64,000 bases of DNA, from positions 4,070,501-4,134,500 of the forward strand of contig NC_092323.1 of assembly GCF_036785885.1 (NCBI RefSeq). Reading direction: 5' to 3'. Both the position numbers and the translations under genes were made by a program. The notes under the pieces are model-generated. The model made no database searches. It was not told where the DNA came from and worked only from the letters and a program-made list of their open reading frames with translations. Numbering within the stretch: the stretch's first letter is position 1; each line of letters starts with the position of its first letter. The DNA is from Coffea arabica (taxonomy: Eukaryota > Streptophyta > Magnoliopsida > Gentianales > Rubiaceae). Positions 12,601-24,479 of the stretch are shown one piece after another.

Positions 12601-15600
12601 TGTAGTAATTGTGATTGATATTTTCCAGATGTCTAAGTTCATCAAATGAAAGAAAAAACTTTATCGTTTTTCAGGTGCCACCAATGGTGCAATGGATGCT
12701 GGCAATCTCTTGAAGCCCATGCTTGGTCGTGGAGAATTGCGATGCATTGGTGCGACAACATTGGATGAATACCGTAAATATATCGAGAAAGATCCAGCTT
12801 TAGAGCGCCGTTTCCAGCAAGTTTATGTTGATCAACCAACTGTAGAAGATACCATCTCCATTCTTCGTGGACTGAGGGAAAGATACGAGCTGCATCATGG
12901 AGTTCGAATTTCAGACAGTGCACTGGTAGAAGCTGCAATTCTTTCAGATCGCTATATTAGTGGACGCTTTTTACCTGACAAAGGTGAGCCTGATCAGTCA
13001 CCTACTGCAATCTTTTTTACTCTCTAATCACGAGCTTGTTGACATAATTGGTTCAGCCTGAATTTCAGTCGTAAGGAAACAGCATCTGACATTAGCTTTT
13101 GATTTGGTTCCATTCAAGATTTCTTTTCTAGAATTGTTTTCTCAAAATTTTGCTCATATAGAAGAACTATAGAGGCCTTAGATGTTAAGGTGTTTGAGGC
13201 GATAGTAGATTTGGTTGCGATTCTGAGTCCCTGCATATATCCTTGTTCTTTCTACTATAGCCAGTTCTGCAGATTTTCAAACTGACTACTGGCGTGTTCA
13301 ATAGTTCTATTTCTTGTATTCTATATTAGAAGTTTGAACCTTTGATTATGTGTGCGCTAGAGATTAATCTTCAGTCTCATGTGTTATGTTCAATCCTAAT
13401 TCATGATCCCAGACACTCCTTGCTTATGGAATCCTTGTATCACTAGGATACACTTAAGGCAAGCTAGATATTTCAGTTAATTTTGTTGTTTTGAAATTGT
13501 TGATTGTGGTCGTAGAGTATGTAAGTTGAAATTTAATTTGTCCAGTTGCTGCATATGTATTGATACTTCTATGAAATAAGCACTAATGTAATGTTTCGAC
13601 CACAGCTATTGACCTGGTTGATGAAGCTGCTGCCAAACTGAAGATGGAAATAACTTCAAAGCCAACAGCTCTTGATGAGATCAACCGTGCAGTTTTGAAA
13701 CTGGAGATGGAGAGACTCTCTCTTACTAATGACACGGATAAAGCGTCAAAGGAAAGATTGAGTCGCCTTGAGACAGAGTTGTCTTTGCTGAAGGCTAGGC
13801 AAGCTGAGCTGAATGAACAGTGGGAGCATGAGAAGACTGTAATGACCCGCATACAGTCAATCAAGGAAGAGGTATGCATTTTTTTATCTATACAGTTGTG
13901 AACTATCATCTTTCCTTTTTCTGGGGACGGGGATCTTTCTCCCTCCCCTTTGGCGTTCATTCGGAGCTTTTTGTCACATCAGTAGCCATAGGCTGAAATT
14001 ATTAAGCAAGCAATGCCTATGTTGTTGTTTCCATGCTGAAAATGTGGCTAATCCATAAAGGCGATTCCTTTAATTGTCACAGCCAAAAGCTGTCCTGGCA
14101 CACAAACTGGGCAAAACATAATGAAAGTTTTTTTTTTTTTTAAAAAAAAAACAGATTGACAGGGTAAATCTTGAGATCCAGCAGGCTGAGCGAGAGTATG
14201 ACCTCAACCGTGCGGCTGAACTAAAATATGGGAGCTTGAACTCTTTGCAGCGTCAGCTTGAAGCTGCAGAAAAAGAATTAGATGAGTATATGAAGTCTGG
14301 GAAGTCCATGCTTAGAGAAGAAGTTACGGGAGATGATATAGCTGAGATTGTCAGTAAATGGACTGGAATACCAGTTTCTAAGCTAAAGCAGTCAGAGAGG
14401 GAAAAGCTGTTGCATCTGGAGGAAGAGCTTCATAAAAGAGTTGTTGGTCAAGATCCTGCAGTGAGATCTGTGGCAGAGGCTATCCAACGATCTCGAGCAG
14501 GCCTTTCAGATCCACACCGTCCAATTGCTAGTTTTATGTTCATGGGACCTACGGGGGTTGGAAAAACAGAACTAGCGAAGGCTCTGGCTTCATACATGTT
14601 TAACACTGAAGAAGCACTTGTAAGAATTGATATGAGCGAATACATGGAGAAGCATGCAGTTTCAAGGTTAATAGGAGCTCCACCTGGTTATGTAGGCTAC
14701 GAAGAAGGAGGACAGTTGACTGAGGTTGTTCGCAGAAGGCCATATGCTGTTATTTTGTTTGATGAGATAGAGAAGGCTCACTCTGATGTATTCAATGTTT
14801 TCCTGCAAATTCTGGATGATGGTAGAGTTACCGACTCTCAGGGGCGTACCGTGAGTTTTACTAACACTGTGATCATTATGACTTCAAACGTGGGTTCCCA
14901 ATATATACTTGACACAGATGATGACGCCTTGCCCAAAGAAATGGCTTATGAAACTATAAAACAACGGGTTATGGAGGCTGCAAGAGCTGTTTTTCGTCCA
15001 GAGTTCATGAATCGGGTTGATGAGTACATAGTTTTCCAGCCTCTGGACCGTGATCAAATCAACAGCATAGTCAGATTACAGGTAAATTCTTTTTCCATTA
15101 ATAATAGACGAGTTTTTCAAGTATGTTGGTGACTATATTCATTTTGTGGCAATAATATAGGAAATTATGTTGAAAATGCATGTACTGGGTAGTGCTGTTG
15201 GAATCGGCTAACTTGGTGAAATAAACTTTAATTGATTTATTTTTACTAGGATTTTTCAGACTGATGATGAATAAGTGTGTTGAACAACTTATTTAACTGG
15301 GTTGAATAAGTTTAGACCTTTGAGATAGACGAACAAACAGGCGTACTTGTACTCCCAAACGCCAATTGTTCATGTGTCCTCATCTTCCTTCGACTCTGTG
15401 CACAAGGAATTTGACCATCTTCATGTACTTTATTGACATTATGTCTCTGTTACAGCTGCAACGAGTACAGCAGAGGATTTCAGATCGGAAGATGAAGATT
15501 CACGTGACTGATGCTGCCATTCAACTGCTAGGCACTCTTGGGTATGATCCTAACTATGGAGCTAGGCCTGTGAAGCGGGTAATACAGCAATATGTTGAGA

Positions 15601-15782
15601 ACGAGCTTGCTAGAGGAATCTTGAGAGGAGAATTCAAGGATGAGGATTCGGTGTTAATAGACACCGAGGTAACAGCATTTGCTAACGGTCAGCTTCCCCA
15701 GCAAAAGCTGGTGTTCCGAAAATTGGAATCTGATTCAGAAGCACCTGCAGAAAACAGAGAAACTTTCTCCCAGGCACTATGA
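9660..15782 (+). CDS. CLPB3: Chloroplast ClpB/HSP100 disaggregase (ClpB3-type)
   Basis: Ten exons: 9660-9905, 10011-10229, 10606-10843, 11469-11664, 11935-11989, 12189-12339, 12675-12983, 13606-13871, 14155-15081, 15456-15782. They total 2934 nt and encode 977 residues; Arabidopsis ClpB3 is 968. Residues 1 to about 80 are Ser/Thr/Arg-rich with few acids, a plastid transit peptide. The double Clp-N domain follows. The first AAA+ module has Walker A GEPGVGKT and Walker B ILFIDE. The coiled-coil M domain (exons 8-9, rich in Glu/Lys/Leu) is what separates ClpB from ClpC. The second module has GPTGVGKT and VILFDE, then a sensor-2 GARPVKR region. There is no ClpP-docking loop, as expected for a disaggregase. 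Family knowledge: a hexameric ATPase that re-solubilises aggregated stromal proteins with Hsp70; loss in Arabidopsis (apg6) gives pale seedlings. All phases match with no lesions. Confidence 0.96.
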
Positions 15783-15984
15783 GCTTTGTAAATTGGGTCG
15801 CCTTTTGGGCCAGCCGGAGTTGGAATTTCAGTTGTTCAGACGGGGAATTACCGAACTGATTTTTCAAGGCAAAAATGATAACTTTCATTGATATGAACAA
15901 GTTTGTACAAGCGATTGAGAATGAACGTCACTTTGCATGTTATTCTATAATACCAAAACTGAAAATCCCAAGGTTAGCTGCAAG
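15783..15984. other. ClpB 3' UTR and start of intergenic DNA
   Basis: Downstream of the TGA at 15780-15782. There is no clear canonical AATAAA; the sequence runs into the LINE relic. Confidence 0.4.
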
Positions 15985-16400
15985 CTTTCATGGGTCTTTG
16001 GAATTTTTTCCAGCACAAGAACACCGCGTGCCTGACTTCGTCTAGCATATCTTCCATAAAGCTAATCGCAGTAGCTGACCCGTATCTGAAAATTGCAGCA
16101 TTTGGCGTCCTCCGGGTATGACAAACCATCACAGGAAAAACAAGCCTTTTGAATTGCTGCAAAAGACTTGCCAGCCCAATGGTTAGACACCCACTGAAGT
16201 TCCTCCTCTAATGGACATTTGAATGCGTCCTCTGAACTTTTTTTTTGCCATTCCGCGGATGACATTCTACAATTGAAGAATGAATGTTCTATGCTCTCTT
16301 CAGCTTCAGAGCATAGTATACACTCAGTCGACTCCAATGTCATTCCCCATCTCCTATCTCTTTGTATTTAACTTTCTTCTGCATTGCAACCACAATACAA
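15985..16400 (-). pseudogene. LINE (non-LTR retrotransposon) 3' relic, zf-RVT region
   Basis: Read on the minus strand, 16343-16062 encodes a run with the spacing of the plant LINE reverse-transcriptase zinc-binding domain: a WGMTLEST-type lead, C-x2-C, then about eight residues to H and a following C (CILC...EHSFFNC), and then a Trp. The continuation in another frame (16110-15985) resembles the usual RNAAIF...DEVR tail, so at least one frameshift separates them. Upstream, 16400-16350 resembles the K-L-N-T-K-lead of the same domain, again shifted. No poly(A) tail or target duplication was found, and the reverse-transcriptase core is absent. Inferred: a 5'-truncated, decayed insertion. Confidence 0.72.
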
Positions 16401-16431
16401 GAGATAGGGAGCTTTTTGCTATACCGAGTTG

Positions 16432-16506
16432 TAAAGAGACTTGACAGTTTTATGCTGCGTCAAGAGGCTTAACAGTTTTATGCTATGTAAAGAGACTAAC
16501 AGTCTG
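16432..16506 (+). repeat. Short imperfect tandem repeat
   Basis: Three degenerate copies of a unit of about 30 bp (AAGAG-ACTT-ACAGTTTTATGCT pattern), the last truncated. It sits between the LINE relic and the Tat element. No function is inferred. Confidence 0.6.
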
Positions 16507-17186
16507 GTTGTTTGCTACACTGGACAGCTTTGTCCAGGCCAGATTATCCAAGAGAAATGAGGGCGAATGCTTGCTAAATTCTTGTGGCAAACTCCTATAT
16601 GTCCCAACCCTCCAAAGTAAAACTCATGTATGTCAAATTACCGGAAAGAAAAGGTTTTAAAAAAAAAACCTCCTGTATGTCATATTACCAATTACCGTGT
16701 AAAAAAAGGGAGTATAAGAAAAGGCTTGTAACAAAACCCCCCAAACACCAAAAAACAAAAATACCCCAAATCCCAGGGGCACCACTCCACGCACACACTT
16801 TCTAAGTCTTTACTGGGCATTCTATCCAAGTACTAATCGCAAGCAGCGCCTGATTTTTTGTCTTCCTGGTTGTAGAGTTTCTGATGACAGTTTGTCGAGA
16901 TTTGTACATGCACGGGCATATGTTTCCATTGTTGCAGCTGACAAGGCCTGACAAGGCATGAGTAAATCCTAAAGATTAGAATGCAGATTTCAATCTACCA
17001 GTGAAAATACTTCGAAGAGCAAAAGCTTTCTAAATATAAGGAATTAATACCAGCTTTTCCAGATTAGTTCTAGTTAGCTTTTGCGAACAAATTTAAACCA
17101 AATAAAGTTTATTCATTTCCGAGAGTACATGAACCTAATCTCAGACAATAATCTTCATAATCCAACGCACACGATTATGTGTTAAG

Positions 17187-17191
17187 TAAGG
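17187..17191. repeat. Target-site duplication TAAGG, left copy
   Basis: TAAGG directly abuts the TG that opens the left LTR and is matched exactly at 26611-26615. A 5-bp duplication is standard for Ty3/gypsy integrases. Confidence 0.93.
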
Positions 17192-17782
17192 TGAAGAGGT
17201 GAATTCTGACCGGTTGGAGTGAACCAAAAGTGGGAAGTGTCCAGGCTAGAAAGGTCATAGCGGCAAGGTCACCTGCTTAGGTTACAAGAGGGGCTGAATC
17301 CCCCGGTATAACTCCGAAACTTAAGTTAGTTCGGGATTAGAGAAGTGGTATAATAATTGAGAGAATCAGTGTATGTTATTTTACCAGAAAATTGGTCATC
17401 CCCTCTCTCAGTAGAAGTATTGAGTATTTATAGAGAATGGACAGGAAAGAGGGACTGCTAGCACGGGTCCCTAGAGATCTAACAGGGGTGGTGCATCAAG
17501 TTGATTTGATGGACTCCTGCGGAAAGGCGCGCCGGAACAGTTGTCAGTGTCAGGCGGCGCATGTGTCAGAGCAGCTTTGTCAGGTGTCAGAGGTGTCAGA
17601 GGTCATATCCCACCTCTCCGGTGGTCAGACATTTAGACGTCACCTCGGCTCTATGACGGAAGATCCTAGCCGGGATGGTAACCGGGTCAAAGTCACTTCG
17701 TCAAGAAAATTGCCGAGGCGGCAGTTCCAGAAGCACCACAGGGTGAGACCCCGGATTATCCGAGCCGGAACCACCATCCTCA
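17192..17782 (-). repeat. 3' LTR of the Tat element (left copy)
   Basis: 591 bp, opening TG and closing CA. It aligns end to end with 26029-26610. It differs by a 9-bp tandem AGGTGTCAG-type insertion near 17590 and about 25 substitutions, roughly 20 of them transitions. A TATAAATA box (minus strand) lies at 17425-17432. Confidence 0.94.
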
Positions 17783-17800
17783 CTAAGCCCCCCAAGCTTC
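17783..17800 (-). promoter_or_regulatory. Polypurine tract of the Tat element
   Basis: On the minus strand AAGCTTGGGGGGCTTAG runs directly into the LTR. A G-rich purine run next to the 3' LTR is where plus-strand DNA synthesis is primed. The tract is interrupted by pyrimidines, so the exact primer is uncertain. Confidence 0.65.
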
Positions 17801-18060
17801 GGGAAGAGCGAGATCGTGGCCTCCCGAGATCGTTGTTTCCCAAGGCTGACAAGTGTGTAGGACACGGAACACAAGAACACGTCATGACCTCGTGGATGAG
17901 ACTGGAAGAGAAATGAAAGGACGGCTGTCAGTTTTAATGGCAAGCTCATGAATAGACGCGACATTAGCAGGCAGGCGAACAGTCTTCTCATTAATGAGGA
18001 GAGAGAACGTGCCCTCTAGAATCCCAAAGGTACCGCCTCTTCATCTTTCCCCTGTTAGCC

Positions 18061-18068
18061 TATAAATA
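18061..18068 (+). promoter_or_regulatory. TATA box in front of the antisense ORF
   Basis: TATAAATA lies on the plus strand 140 bp upstream of the ATG at 18201 and outside the LTR. The antisense ORF therefore appears to have its own core promoter instead of depending on LTR readout. Confidence 0.6.
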
Positions 18069-18200
18069 GGAATCCCTTTTTACCGTTTCACTCTTTACCA
18101 GAAACCTAAAATCATCCCAGAGCCTCGTTTCTGTTTGTCTTTCCACTTCGGCAATCTCTCAAACCGCACCGAGTAAGTCCACTTCTTTCTCTTTTTACTA

Positions 18201-20367
18201 ATGGCTAGGACAGCTCGTACACACAAAGAGACTGTGAGACTAAACTTCACCGAGGCAGAGAGGCCCGACCCTTCCGAGGAGAGAACAGTTTCTGAGGCCG
18301 GGGAAGGGGGGACCGAAGCGTCTCATCAGGTCGGGACACCTCTGGGACAAAGTGAGGAAATCGAGGTTGAAGCAGAGGTCCTCTACAACGATGACTTCGG
18401 CAATGAAGTTCCCAGGAATGAGGGGGTGAAGGAACCAGCCACCCCTCCGAACTTGGCGGCAATTGACTACGACCGGGTACCCATGTTCAGCAGCATAATG
18501 AGTCAAGCCCTGACTGCCGAATTGATCCGTCAGTATCCCTAGAGGAGGGATTATAGCATCTATCCTCCTCGGCCGGACCAATCAACTAAGCTCCCTCCCA
18601 GGGGTAGAGTGACCATATACCTCGACCAGTTGGAGGCCGGGCTCAGAGTGCCGACCACGAGGTTTCTCCGGGACTGCCTGAGATATTGGGGAGTGAGAAT
18701 CACTCAACTCACCCCTAATGCGATCCGGGTCCTGGTCGGCTTCCAGATGTTGTGCCGACATCAGGAGGTGACTCCCACAGTTAATCTCTTCCGCCGTTGC
18801 TACTCACTCAAGAACAGTGGGAGTGAAAAGGGATGGTTCTACTTCGGAAACAAGGTCCCGAAGTTGGTGGTAGATGCCCCTTCTTCCATAAAGGAGTGGA
18901 AGAGGAACTTCATATTTGTCCCGGCTGATGACTTCCCCAGAGGATTTTGGTGGAGGCCTCCCACCCCGGTCAAGGAAATCTCTCCGGGCCACCTGGAAGA
19001 AGAAAACTTCCGGAAGCTAACGGGATCGGGCCTCAAGATCAACTGTTGGGACTTTTCCGAGACAGTTCTCATCGACGGGGAAATTAGCCGAGCTCTCATC
19101 AGCCCGGATCGCCCGCCGTTTTTTTCTAATAGGCTTGAAAAACACTGTACTTCTTCGCTCCTTACTCTATTTTTTTCTCCTTTGATTCTAACTAACTCTA
19201 CCTTTATGCTTCGTAGTGACGAAAGTTTCCGACCTGATTACCTCGGGGGCGTCCGGGGTAAACAAGAGGCCACCAAAGCGCAAGGACGCGGCCGAACCGT
19301 GCACTCGACCGAAGAAGAAAACGACCCCGGCCTCAACCACCACAGCTATAGCGAGTCGGGGATCTCCCGTGATAATCACCGGGGAGGGTTCCCGCACCTC
19401 GGCCATTCCAATCGGGGTGCCTATCAGAGGGGTAATCATAGCTTCTCCACCCCGGGGCAGGGGAACGACAGCATTTTCCGAAATCCCCGTGACGGGGTCT
19501 TCCCTGTTCAACCTTCACAACGTGCCTCCACAAGAAGTCGGGGAGGATAAAAGGCACTCCGGCGCGCAGTGGTGCCTGGAGTGGGAGTTCAACGTGAACG
19601 ATCGCTGCAAAAATTCCTTGGTCGTTCAGGAACTCCTGGTCCATTCAGTTCTACCAAGAGATAACACCTACGCTAGGAAGCTCACTCCGGGCGAACTGAT
19701 GCAGAGCGCTTCCGTCTCCTGGGCCTCCACCACGGCCTTCCTCACCGAACTGACTCAGCGCTATACCAGGCTGGTCGAAAACTATCAACCATCGTCCGAG
19801 CTTGAGAAAAAGGTTGTCGAGCTGGAAGAAAAACTGAAGGCGATCGAACAGGAACGTGATAAGGCCGAGGCGGCGCGAGAGTAGGCCGAAACTACCAAGA
19901 ATTCCTTGATGACGGCCCTTGAAGAAGAAAAAGATAGAAGGGTCCAAGAGGAACAATCAACTCAGGCGGCCATCGAGAAGGCGGGGACCTCTGCGTTGGA
20001 GGCTTTCCGGAAATCGGAAGGTTTCATTAAGGACCTCGACGAGTTCACATTGCCGAGTTTCATGTTCGGATACACCTCAGCAATCCATTATGCGACCCCA
20101 TTCCTCACCCCGGAACAACTAGAATCTCTCCATGACAAGCCCAACTTCAACGAGGATGCCAAGGAACTCTGCGACCGCATGGCTGAAGGCATCCAGGCCG
20201 GGAGGGACCTGGCCGAAGTGAGAGAGGAATTCAACAAGTGGCTGTCGGAGTTTGACCTGGACGGGGCTGAGCTACATGGCGAAGACGATGGTGCCGATGG
20301 CGGAGGTGGTGGAGTCGAAGTGACCGGGGACAACCAGGACGCCGGGGTAGGGGATTCGTATGTGTAG
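18201..20367 (+). pseudogene. Antisense ORF of the Tat element (putative gypsy-type transposon protein family)
   Basis: Runs opposite to gag-pol between integrase and the 3' LTR. The reading starts at ATG 18201 and is broken by TAG at 18540-18542. It continues in the same frame from 18609 to about 19146, then appears to cross a 70-bp intron (19147-19216: GT...CTAACTAAC...GTAG) in phase 1. It is read again from 19217, broken by TAG at 19882-19884, and ends at 20367. The middle section (about 18609-19120) resembles the plant 'transposase 28 / putative gypsy type transposon' domain, with RFLRDCL, LTPNAIRVL and KGWFYF segments. The tail has a Glu/Lys heptad stretch (about 19795-19985), likely coiled coil, and an acidic Gly/Asp end. 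Function is unknown in the family; additional antisense ORFs are known in Tat elements. No part resembles a retroviral enzyme. Confidence 0.8.
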
Positions 20368-20601
20368 TTTAACTTGACAGTTCACCAAGGTGACCGGTTC
20401 TTAGAACCATACCCGACCTCGGTGCCATGTAACCAACCTTTTGATTGTTAATATAATGACTTTCAATTTTTATCTTCTTTCTTATTCGATCTCGGCTGAT
20501 ATATTCGCTCTGTCCCCTTATTTTTCACTTAGAATAGAATAAAATTTTTTACTAAGGAAAAAATAACAAATAAGTTGAATAACCAACAGAACACATGCCC
20601 T

Positions 20602-21558
20602 TCAGGGGTGATACAATCTGAGGTTCTCAGCGTGCCAAATTCGAAGCACCCGAGAACCATCCCGGTAAGCTAATTTACAGTATCCGTTTTGGCTGGATTC
20701 GACAACACGGTAGGGTCCCTCCCATTTGGGGCTAAGTTTCCCCTGAGACTCAGCTCGGCTGACCGAATTCTTCCGGAGCACAAGGTCTCCCGGATTGAAT
20801 CGCAGGTGCCTGACCCGGGCATTGTAGTAGCCAGTTAGGATATTCTTATAAAGAGCAACTTTGGCCGCCGCCATGTCACGTTTCTCCTCGGCGAGGTCGA
20901 GGTCAACTCGCCGTTCTTCTTCGTTAACTTCGGCGGCATACGCTGCCATTCGTGGGTTTGGAGTGATGAACTCGGTTGGGACGACAGTTTCGGACCCATA
21001 CGTTAAAGAGAACGGGGTCTCTTGGGTGGCTGACCTCTACCGGACCACAACACGCTGGGGAGCTCCTCCATCCAGGATGATCCGGCTCGATGTAACCTAG
21101 TTTTGAGGCCATGGAGGAGAGTGCGATTGAAGTTTTCGACCTGCATTGGCCTGGGGGTGTCCAACCGAGGTGAAATACTGTTTGATCCCAAGATTTTCAC
21201 ACCACGCTTTGAAGGAATTATCAGCGAACTGCCTCCCATTATCCGAGATGACCACCCGGGGTAAACCGAAGCGACAAACCACGTTTTTTCAGAAAAATTT
21301 TTGAACCGCCGACCCAATGATGCTTCTCAGAGGCTCGGCCTCGACCCATTTAGTGAAGTAATCTACCGCCACCACCACGTAAGCGTAATTGCTTGGGGCT
21401 ATGGGGAATGGGTCGATTATGTCAGTCCCCCATTGTTCGAACGGCCATGGCGAGGTGATGGGGATCATGAGATTGGTCGGCTGGTGGTGCTCAGAGGCGT
21501 GGTGCTGGCAAGCAGGACAACTAAGAACCATGATCTGGGCATCTACCCTCATGGTGGG
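20602..21558 (-). pseudogene. Tat element integrase, frameshifted
   Basis: The minus strand reads the zinc finger (HH...C-x2-C, the second pair at CPAC), the catalytic core with D at WGTDIID and D at ISDNG, and the HPQAN stretch just before the third catalytic residue. The C-terminal domain ends in a GPYRVVE...YRDGSRVLRIWHAENLRLYHP-type tail. The zinc-finger and core frames are separated by a stop at 21559-21561 (position of a usual Trp codon). There is a frameshift near 21285 and another near 21145 beside the catalytic Glu. It cannot give a whole enzyme. Confidence 0.87.
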
Positions 21559-22300
21559 TCAGAAATACCCTAGCAACAGAGCTTTTTTGACGAGCATCCT
21601 GTAGCCGACGTGAGCACCACAGAGTCCCTCGTGTATATCTTGGAGGATCCTTTGGCCTTCTTCTGGTGTGATACACCGCAGCCACGGGTCGAGGTAGGAC
21701 CTCTTGTACAAGAGATTTTGTCGGAGGGCGTACCGAGCTGCTTTACGCTGAAGTTTTCTCGATTCAGCTCGGTCATCAGAGAGCTCCCCCGACTGAGAAA
21801 TCGAATCAAGGGGCCCATCCAGGTGTCTCCGAGATAGACGGGGTATACGACTTCTCTTAGGTATCCCGACTCGGCTAAAACTTCCACAAGAACTCAAATC
21901 AGAAAATGAAGTAGAAGCAAGCCGAGATAAGGCGTCGGCCTGCTTGTTCTGCGACCGCGGTATCCTTTGGATTTCAAAGGACTCAAAATGTGCGATCAAC
22001 TGGTGGACCTTGGAGAGGTAGCGATGCATGACCTGTTCTCTGGCCTCATACTTACCTAGTATCTGGCACACGACAAGTTGGGAGTCACTGTGAACCAAGA
22101 TGTGCCCAGCTCCAAGCTTACGAGCTAGCTGCAGTCTGGCAATGATTGCCTCATATTCGACCTCATTGTTTGAGGCGGCAAAGTCAAACCTTAAGGTATA
22201 TGAGCACATCTCTCCCTGGGGATCTTCGAGGAGCAAACCTGCCCCACTACCCTCACTGTTGGAAGAGCCGTCCACATGCAGAATCCACCGCTGAGACTCA
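21559..22300 (-). pseudogene. Tat archaeal-type RNase H domain and linker
   Basis: Minus-strand frame from 22275. It has the DGSSNSEGSGAG start, E in NNEVEYEA, D in VHSDSQL and D in KQADALSRLA, the four acidic positions of RNase HI. This second RNase H distinguishes Tat elements from other gypsy lineages. A frameshift at about 22285 separates it from the upstream connection region. The frame closes at a TGA at 21559 just inside the integrase zinc finger. Confidence 0.85.
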
Positions 22301-23782
22301 GTGGTGGCCGGGTGGACTCATTCACTTCATCAAAGGTGAGTTCAGCCAGGAAGTCCGCGAGGGCTTGAGCTTTGATGGCCGTTCGAGGTTCGTAAGACAG
22401 GTCGTACTCCCCTAGTTCGATGGCCCGTTTAGTAAGACGTCCGGAAGCCTCCGGGCGTGACAAAACTTGCCTGAGGGGCTAGTCAGTTCTCAGGCAAATA
22501 TGGTGAGCTAAAAAGTATGGTTTAAGCCTGCGAGTTGTGTAGATTAAGGCCAGCACGAGCTTCTCCTCCTGTGTATATCTGGTCTCCGGATCCCGGAGGA
22601 CTCGGCTGACATAATAGACTGGCATCTGTACACCCTCCTCCTTTATCAGCACCGCGCTCACGGCTTCGACCGCGGCAGACAGGTACAAAATCAACTTGTC
22701 CCCTGGCCGAGGCGAGGTAAGCGTTGGGAGGCGGTAAAGGTATTCCTTCAGTTGCTCAAAGGCCTGTTGACATTCTTCAGTCCAGGAGAAGCTGTCGGCC
22801 TTCTTTAGAACCTTGAAAAAAAACAATGCCTTGGAAGCTGACTGTGACAGGAACCGGTTCAGGGCCGCCAACCGCCCTGTGAGCCTCAGCACCTCACGGA
22901 TAGACCGAGGTGGAGACATTTCCTGGATCGCTCTCACTTTATCTGGATTTGCTTCTATGCCTTGCCTTGAGACGAGATAACCCAAAAATTTTTCCGATGT
23001 GACCCCAAAAACACATTTCTTGGGGTTTAACATCATTCGCGTCTTCCGGAGGATCTCAAGAACCTCTTTCAGGTCAGAAAGAAAAGTGGAGGTCGTCTGG
23101 CTCTTGAGAAGGATATCATCCACGTAAGGTTCGACATTTCGGCCGATCTGAGATTTGAAAGCTTGGTTAACCAGACGCTGATATGTGGCCCCGACATTCT
23201 TTAGTCCGAAAGGCATGGTGGTGTAGCAATATACGCCTTGGTCTGTATAGAAGGCCGTCTTCTCCTGGTCTTCTTGACTTATCCCGATTTGGTGATACCC
23301 CTTGAATGCATCAAGAAAGCAGAGGATCTCATAACCCATTGCCGAGTCCACCAAGGTGTCGACTTTAGGCAATGAGTAGCAGTTCTTGAGGCAGGCTTTG
23401 TTGAGATCGGTGAAGTCGACACACATTCTCCAAGCCCCCCCGTCCTTCTTGACCATGACCGGGTTGGACAACCAGGTCGGATATTGGACCTCCCGGATTA
23501 TTTTTGTGAGTAGGAGTTTGTTCACTTTTTCACCTACAGCTCGATTGCGCTCAGGGCCGAGGTGCCTCCTTTTTTGTTTGTCCGGCGTGCCTGTGGGTCA
23601 ACGTTCAACTCGTGTATCATGAGGTGATGCGGAACTCTTTGGACCTCATCTGCGGCCCAAGTGAAGACGTCTCGGTACTCTCTGAGAAGATCCACCATAC
23701 CTTTCTTAACTGGGCCAGGCAAACAGATGCTGACGCGGATCGTCTGATCCGGATTCGTGGGGTCCAGGGAGACCTCCGCCAC
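22191..23782 (-). pseudogene. Tat reverse transcriptase and first RNase H
   Basis: Minus strand. The largest open piece is 23525-22479. The palm carries VDFTDLNKAC and the catalytic YVDD (23115-23126). It also has TMPFGLKNVGATYQR and LGYLVS, followed by a gypsy RNase H (LYLSAAVEAVSAVL). A frameshift separates it from the N-terminal piece at 23782-23534, and an in-frame TAG at 22479-22481 cuts the end of RNase H. The frame then resumes to about 22290. The RT signature itself is undamaged. Confidence 0.9.
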
Positions 23783-23818
23783 CTCATCTCCGACCTCCAG
23801 TCTCTGGGGCTTCTCAGC

Positions 23819-24377
23819 TTACTGAGAAACGATGCAATCAATTGAGAGGATGTTGGACCTCTTCTCGGATCTCGTGCCGGAAGCCGATGTGGAGGCTGCC
23901 TGCAAAGTGGCGAGGTAGCATTCTCTGGCAGAGTAAACATCGCTGCTTACCTCGGCAACACCCGCGGGGGTAGGAAACTTAAAATTTAGATGGTATGTGG
24001 AGTACACTACTCGCAGAGCATTAAGCGTGGGTCGAGCCAGGAGCAAGTTGTACGGAGAGTCGGTCTTAACCACCACGAAGTTGACAGGGATGGTTCGGCA
24101 ACGGGGGTGATGCCCTACAGTCACCGTCAGAATAACCACCCCTTCGGGATGTACGATGTGTCGCCCGAACCCTACCAGGGGGGGTCCTTACCTGGGTCAT
24201 GTGTTCCCTGGTCAACTTAAGGCTTTCAAATGTGCGGAGGTACATGACGTCCACCGAACTCCCTGGGTCAACGTAGACCTTCTTGACAATGTAATTGTTG
24301 GTGAGTACTTCAATCATCAAGGTTTCATGACTGCTTGAGGCAATTGGGACAGGATCGCTGGATCCATAAGAGATCAC
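23819..24377 (-). pseudogene. Tat aspartic protease region
   Basis: Minus strand, two overlapping frames (24377-24066 and 24139-23819), so a frameshift lies near 24130. The active-site loop reads VDPGSSVDV; Tat proteases vary at the residue between D and G. The second frame has the Y-N-L-L-L-A-R-P flap-proximal motif and the KFPTPAGVAE tail typical of Tat polyproteins. Confidence 0.78.
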
Positions 24378-24479
24378 TTCGGACGGGCGGGAGCTTGACT
24401 CGGCCTGATCCGGGTTAGCTTACCTGTAGGTCCTCTTCCGAAAATTCTGGCTATCTCCTCCCGTCGGACCTCCGGTGAT

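Noticed and set aside
18609-19550. Single 313-codon plus frame running past 19217
   Set aside because: After 19147 this frame leaves the protein-like reading. The alternative with a 70-bp intron restores a coherent charged, coiled-coil sequence, so the straight read-through is not the real product.
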